Of a DNA stretch of 64,000 bases, positions 60,529 to 64,000 are shown one piece after another. Location: assembly GCF_000720475.1 (NCBI RefSeq), contig NZ_JOAP01000003.1, forward strand, positions 1-64,000. Reading direction: 5' to 3'. Made by a program: the position numbers and the translations under genes. The first letter of the stretch is position 1; each line of letters starts with the position of its first letter. The notes under the pieces were generated by a model that was not told the origin of the DNA, ran no database searches, and worked only from the letters and a program-made list of their open reading frames with translations. The stretch comes from Streptomyces aureocirculatus. Lineage in GTDB: Bacteria; Actinomycetota; Actinomycetes; Streptomycetales; Streptomycetaceae.

Positions 60529-61419
60529 ATGGGAGTCCTGAAGAAGTTCGAGCAGCGACTCGAAGGTCTGGTCAACGGCACCTTCGCCAAGGTCTTCAAG
60601 TCCGAGGTCCAGCCCGTCGAGATCGCCGGTGCGCTCCAGCGTGAGTGCGACAACAACGCGACGATCTGGAACCGCGAGCGGACCGTGGTGCCGAACGACT
60701 TCATCGTGGAACTCAGCACGCCCGACTTCGAGCGTCTGAGCCCGTACTCCGGGCAGCTCGGCGACGAGCTCTCCGGCATGGTGCGCGAGTACGCCAAGCA
60801 GCAGCGCTACAGCTTCATGGGGCCCATCAAGGTGCACCTGGAGAAGGCGGAGGACCTGGACACGGGCCTCTACCGGGTGCGCAGCCGCACGCTCGCGTCC
60901 AGCACCTCACAGACTCCCGAGCACGCTCCCGGCGGCCCCGCGGGCCCCGGCGGAACCCCCGCACCCGCCGGCGGCGGCCCCACGAGCGCGGGCCGGGCCC
61001 CCGGTGGCTTCGGCTCCCCGCAGGGCCCTTCGGGCGCACCTCCCATGCCTGCCGCGCCGCCTCCCGGCGCGGGTGCGGGCCGCGGCGCGGGGCAGGCGCC
61101 GGGCAGACCGCCGGGTCCCGGCGCCGGCGCGGGCGGGCAGGTGCGGCGCTGGATCGAGATCAACGGCAACCGCCATCAGATCTCCCGCCCGACGCTGGTG
61201 CTGGGCCGCAGCACCGACGCCGATGTGCGGATCGACGACCCCGGCGTCTCGCGCCGGCACTGTGAGATCCGGACCGGAACGCCCTCGACGATCCAGGATC
61301 TCGGGTCCACCAACGGCATCGTGGTGGACGGGCAGCACACCACCCGCGCTACGCTCCGCGACGGCTCGCGGATCGTCGTGGGCAGCACCACCATCATTTA
61401 CCGGCAAGCCGAAGGGTGA
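60529..61419 (+). CDS. fhaA: FhaA, DUF3662 and FHA-domain protein
   Basis: This 296-residue protein links cell-wall signalling to division. The N-terminal DUF3662 domain (about 1-125: MGVLKKFEQRLEGLVNGTFAKVFKSEVQPVEIAGALQRECDNN) is followed by a Gly/Pro-rich linker and a C-terminal FHA domain (about 210-290) with LGRSTDADVRIDDPGVSRRHCEI and DLGSTNGIVVDG, which binds phosphothreonine. GGAGGAGGTG precedes the ATG. First gene of a fhaA-fhaB-pstP-ftsW set conserved in actinobacteria; PknB-type kinases are the usual partners. Confidence 0.93.
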   Translation: MGVLKKFEQRLEGLVNGTFAKVFKSEVQPVEIAGALQRECDNNATIWNRERTVVPNDFIVELSTPDFERLSPYSGQLGDELSGMVREYAKQQRYSFMGPIKVHLEKAEDLDTGLYRVRSRTLASSTSQTPEHAPGGPAGPGGTPAPAGGGPTSAGRAPGGFGSPQGPSGAPPMPAAPPPGAGAGRGAGQAPGRPPGPGAGAGGQVRRWIEINGNRHQISRPTLVLGRSTDADVRIDDPGVSRRHCEIRTGTPSTIQDLGSTNGIVVDGQHTTRATLRDGSRIVVGSTTIIYRQAEG

Positions 61420-61429
61420 AGCGGGGGCA

Positions 61430-61939
61430 ATGTCAGAGCTGACCCTGACGGTCATGCGGCTGGGTTTCCTGGCCGTTCTGTGGCTGTTCGTGATCGTGGC
61501 CGTCCAGGTCATCCGCAGCGACCTGTTCGGTACGCGCGTCACCCAGCGCGGCGCGCGCCGGGAGGGCGCCGGGCGGGCGGCGGCCCGCCAGCAGGCCGCG
61601 CCCCCGCCACAACGCGCGCAGAGCGGCGGCCGCCAGCGCCGCGGCGCCCCCACCAAGCTGGTCGTCTCGGAGGGCACCCTCACGGGTACCACCGTCGCCC
61701 TCCAGGGCCAGACGATCTCCCTCGGGCGGGCGCACGACTCGACCATCGTCCTCGACGACGACTACGCATCGAGCAGGCATGCCAGGATCTACCCGGACCG
61801 TGACGGCCAGTGGATCGTCGAGGATCTCGGGTCCACCAACGGCACGTATCTCGACCGGACCCGTCTGACCACCCCGACGCCCGTTCCCCTTGGCGCGCCG
61901 ATCCGCATCGGCAAGACCGTCATCGAGCTGCGGAAGTAG
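61430..61939 (+). CDS. fhaB: FhaB, membrane FHA-domain protein
   Basis: With the ATG at 61430 the protein has 169 residues. One N-terminal transmembrane helix (LTVMRLGFLAVLWLFVIVAVQVI) is followed by an Arg/Ala/Gln-rich linker and an FHA domain (about 85-168) with LGRAHDSTIVLDDDYASSRHARI and DLGSTNGTYLD. It is equivalent to mycobacterial FhaB/FipA, which tunes peptidoglycan synthesis through kinase and FtsZ contacts. The upstream frame is out of register with a ribosome-binding site and rejected. Confidence 0.92.
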   Translation: MSELTLTVMRLGFLAVLWLFVIVAVQVIRSDLFGTRVTQRGARREGAGRAAARQQAAPPPQRAQSGGRQRRGAPTKLVVSEGTLTGTTVALQGQTISLGRAHDSTIVLDDDYASSRHARIYPDRDGQWIVEDLGSTNGTYLDRTRLTTPTPVPLGAPIRIGKTVIELRK

Positions 61940-62023
61940 TACGAAAATGAGCGAGCGGAGCGAGCGAGCCGACGCGGTCCAGGACTTGGACGCCAGCGCG
62001 CTCCCGACCGGAGGGTGGGCACC

Positions 62024-63751
62024 GTGCGGATGTACCCGGAGCCGACGGGCGAGGTGCGCATGAGTCTGTCACTGCGCTTCGCCGCCGGATCGCACAAAGG
62101 CATGATCCGGGAGGGGAACGAGGACTCCGGTTACGCGGGTCCGCGCCTCCTCGCCATCGCCGACGGCATGGGGGGCCAGGCGGCGGGCGAGGTCGCGAGC
62201 TCCGAGGTGATCTCGACGCTCGTCACGCTCGACGACGACGTACCGGGCTCGGACATCCTCACCTCGCTCGGCACGGCCGTGCAGCGGGCCAACGACCAGC
62301 TCCGGCTCATGGTCGAGGAGGACCCGCAGCTAGAGGGCATGGGCACGACGCTCACGGCCCTGCTGTGGACCGGCCAGCGCCTCGGCCTCGTACACGTCGG
62401 CGACTCGCGCGCCTATCTGCTGCGCGACGGCGTGCTCACGCAGATCACACAGGACCACACCTGGGTGCAGCGGCTCGTGGACGAGGGCCGCATCACCGAG
62501 GAGGAGGCGACGACGCATCCGCAGCGCTCGCTCCTGATGCGTGCGCTCGGCAGCGGCGACCACGTCGAGCCGGATCTGTCGATCCGTGAAGTCCGCGCGG
62601 GCGACCGGTACTTGATCTGCTCCGACGGCCTGTCCGGGGTCGTGTCCCACCAGACGATGGAGGACACCCTCGCCAGCTACCAGGGCCCCCAGGAGACCGT
62701 GCAGGAGCTGATCCAGCTCGCCCTGCGCGGCGGCGGCCCCGACAACATCACGGTGATCGTCGCCGACGTCCTGGACATCGACACCGGCGACACCCTCGCG
62801 GGCCGGCTCTCCGACACCCCCGTGGTGGTCGGCGCGGTCGCCGAGAACCAGCTCCAGGCGAACGACGACGGCGCCATGCAGACGCCCGCGGGCCGTGCCT
62901 CGGGCCTCGGCCGTCAGGCCTCGCCCCCTTCCGGCGGCGGCTTCGGCCCGCCCGGCAGCGGCGACGGCACTCCCGGGTACGACCCGGAGGGCGGTTCCTT
63001 CGGGGCGTACGGCGACGAGGACCTGATGAAGCCCGGCGGCGGCCGCAAGTGGCTGAAGAGATCGCTGTACACGGCGCTCGCCCTCGCCGTCATCGGCGGC
63101 GGCCTGTACGGCGGCTACCGCTGGACGCAGACGCAGTACTACGTCGGCACCAAGAACGAGCACGTCGCGCTCTACCGCGGCATCGACCAGGACCTCGCGT
63201 GGGTGAGCCTGTCGAAGGTCGAGAAGGACCACCCCGAGATCGAACTCAAGTACCTGCCGCCGTACCAGCGCAAGCAGGTCGAGTCGACGATCTCCGAGGG
63301 CAACCTCGACGACGCCGAGAAGAAGATCGGCGAGCTCGGCCTCCAGGCCTCGGCCTGCAAGAAGGACGCCGAGCGGCGCGAGATCGAGCGGGAGAACCGC
63401 GAGAAGGAAGAGCGCGAGAAGAAGGAACGCGAGAAGGAGAAGCGCGACGGCACGCCCGGCGCGGGCGGAGCGGGCACGGGCGGGGGCGGGTCCGGCGGCC
63501 AGGACGGCCAGGAACGCCAGGGGGAGTTCCCCGAGAACGCCGGCAGCTCCAAGCCCGACTTCCGCAACGCGAGCTTCGTCAGCGCCGCCACGCCTGTCAC
63601 CTCGTACGCGTCGGTCACGTCCGTCGTCGACGAGAACGACGAGAACACCCGGGACGCCACGTCCAAGTCCACCGCCGCACCGACTCCCACACCCGGCCCC
63701 AGCCTCTCCGAGCAGGAGAAGGATCTGGTCCCGCAGTGCGGTAAGCAGTAA
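62024..63751 (+). CDS. pstP: PP2C-type Ser/Thr phosphatase PstP
   Basis: This is the membrane phosphatase that reverses PknA/PknB-type phosphorylation. With the GTG at 62024 (GGAGGG eight bases upstream) it has 575 residues. The PP2C domain (about 12-245) has GNEDSGYAGPRLLAIADGMGGQAAGEVAS, HVGDSRAYLLRDG, CSDGLSG and GGGPDNITVIVADV, with metal Asp residues in each. A membrane helix near 345-365 (SLYTALALAVIGGGLYGGYRW) leads to an extracellular part with a charged coiled coil (EREKKEREKEK) and a Gly/Thr-rich tail. Starts at 62015, 62030 or 62060 are possible. Confidence 0.93.
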   Translation: MRMYPEPTGEVRMSLSLRFAAGSHKGMIREGNEDSGYAGPRLLAIADGMGGQAAGEVASSEVISTLVTLDDDVPGSDILTSLGTAVQRANDQLRLMVEEDPQLEGMGTTLTALLWTGQRLGLVHVGDSRAYLLRDGVLTQITQDHTWVQRLVDEGRITEEEATTHPQRSLLMRALGSGDHVEPDLSIREVRAGDRYLICSDGLSGVVSHQTMEDTLASYQGPQETVQELIQLALRGGGPDNITVIVADVLDIDTGDTLAGRLSDTPVVVGAVAENQLQANDDGAMQTPAGRASGLGRQASPPSGGGFGPPGSGDGTPGYDPEGGSFGAYGDEDLMKPGGGRKWLKRSLYTALALAVIGGGLYGGYRWTQTQYYVGTKNEHVALYRGIDQDLAWVSLSKVEKDHPEIELKYLPPYQRKQVESTISEGNLDDAEKKIGELGLQASACKKDAERREIERENREKEEREKKEREKEKRDGTPGAGGAGTGGGGSGGQDGQERQGEFPENAGSSKPDFRNASFVSAATPVTSYASVTSVVDENDENTRDATSKSTAAPTPTPGPSLSEQEKDLVPQCGKQ

Positions 63752-63777
63752 GCAGCCGTTGGGGGCCCTTGCACGCC

Positions 63778-64000
63778 ATGAGCAGTAGTAGCAATTCACA
63801 CACGTCGACGATCGGCGCCATCGGAGCGCCGAGCCGGCGCAACACCGAGCTCGCGCTCCTGGTGTTCGCCGTCGTCATCCCGCTGTTCGCCTACATGAAC
63901 GTGGGCCTCGCCATCTCCGGCGAGCTGCCGCCCGGCATGCTCGGCTACGGCCTGGGACTCGGCCTGCTCGCGGGCGTCGCGCACCTGGTGGTGCGCAAGT
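63778..64000 (+). CDS. ftsW: FtsW/RodA-family cell-division glycosyltransferase (partial)
   Basis: This gene runs off the right edge. The first 74 residues are visible: a Ser/Asn-rich start, IGAPSRRNTELALLVFAVVIPLFAYMNVGLAI (first helix) and GMLGYGLGLGLLAGVAHLVV (second helix). The placement after pstP and this start match actinobacterial FtsW, which polymerises peptidoglycan in the membrane. No ribosome-binding site stands out near the ATG. Confidence 0.85.
   Translation, partial: MSSSSNSHTSTIGAIGAPSRRNTELALLVFAVVIPLFAYMNVGLAISGELPPGMLGYGLGLGLLAGVAHLVVRK

Overview
The window is high-GC actinobacterial DNA, almost certainly a Streptomyces chromosome. The evidence is the very strong GC bias at third codon positions, many GTG/TTG starts, 1-4 base start/stop overlaps, and a gene order that (from memory, not searched) matches the S. 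coelicolor SCO3811-SCO3846 neighbourhood: carboxypeptidase, bkd operon 1, DevR-type regulator, two Ser/Thr kinases, bkd operon 2, paa genes, tRNA-Leu, fhaA-fhaB-pstP-ftsW.

Layout. 0-13 kb: secreted D-Ala-D-Ala carboxypeptidase; a complete branched-chain 2-oxoacid dehydrogenase E1a-E1b-E2 operon; an orphan DevR/NarL response regulator; a small PNPOx-like protein; two divergent membrane Ser/Thr kinases; the proteasome activator Bpa; a quinone oxidoreductase. 13-17.7 kb: a potassium channel coupled to moeA and a mobA-like gene with a long repetitive tail. 17.7-36 kb: a second bkd operon with its Lrp/AsnC regulator, then phenylacetate catabolism (TetR regulator, paaH, paaN, paaABCDE, an acyl-CoA dehydrogenase) interrupted by a TrmH methyltransferase, an HTTM protein and a DUF5819 protein. 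An identical 18-bp operator precedes the paaN/paaH and paaA promoters, and a 15/18 copy lies before bkd operon 2. 36-39 kb: rhodanese, J-domain and DUF2252 genes separated by repeat arrays.

39-59.9 kb is a phosphonate natural-product gene cluster. Its core is PEP mutase, phosphonopyruvate decarboxylase and an iron-dependent phosphonoacetaldehyde reductase, which should give 2-hydroxyethylphosphonate. Around it sit a TauD-type dioxygenase, an iPGM-like phosphotransferase, an 1823-residue fusion of an S9 peptidase with an NRPS (A-PCP-C/E-like), a divergent biotin-carboxylase-like ATP-grasp protein, a TMPK-like kinase, an MFS exporter and an acyltransferase. A divergent three-gene operon encodes a CYTH-domain protein, an argininosuccinate-synthase-like enzyme and an ATP-grasp ligase. 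I do not recognise this combination as a described phosphonate pathway and the product cannot be predicted. The cluster ends at a tRNA-Leu(CAG) gene, beyond which the conserved fhaA-fhaB-pstP-ftsW cell-division/signalling block begins (ftsW runs off the window).

A second theme is short tandem repeats. Several genes have 3' ends, including the stop codon, that are tandemly duplicated, and others carry repetitive tails or linkers.
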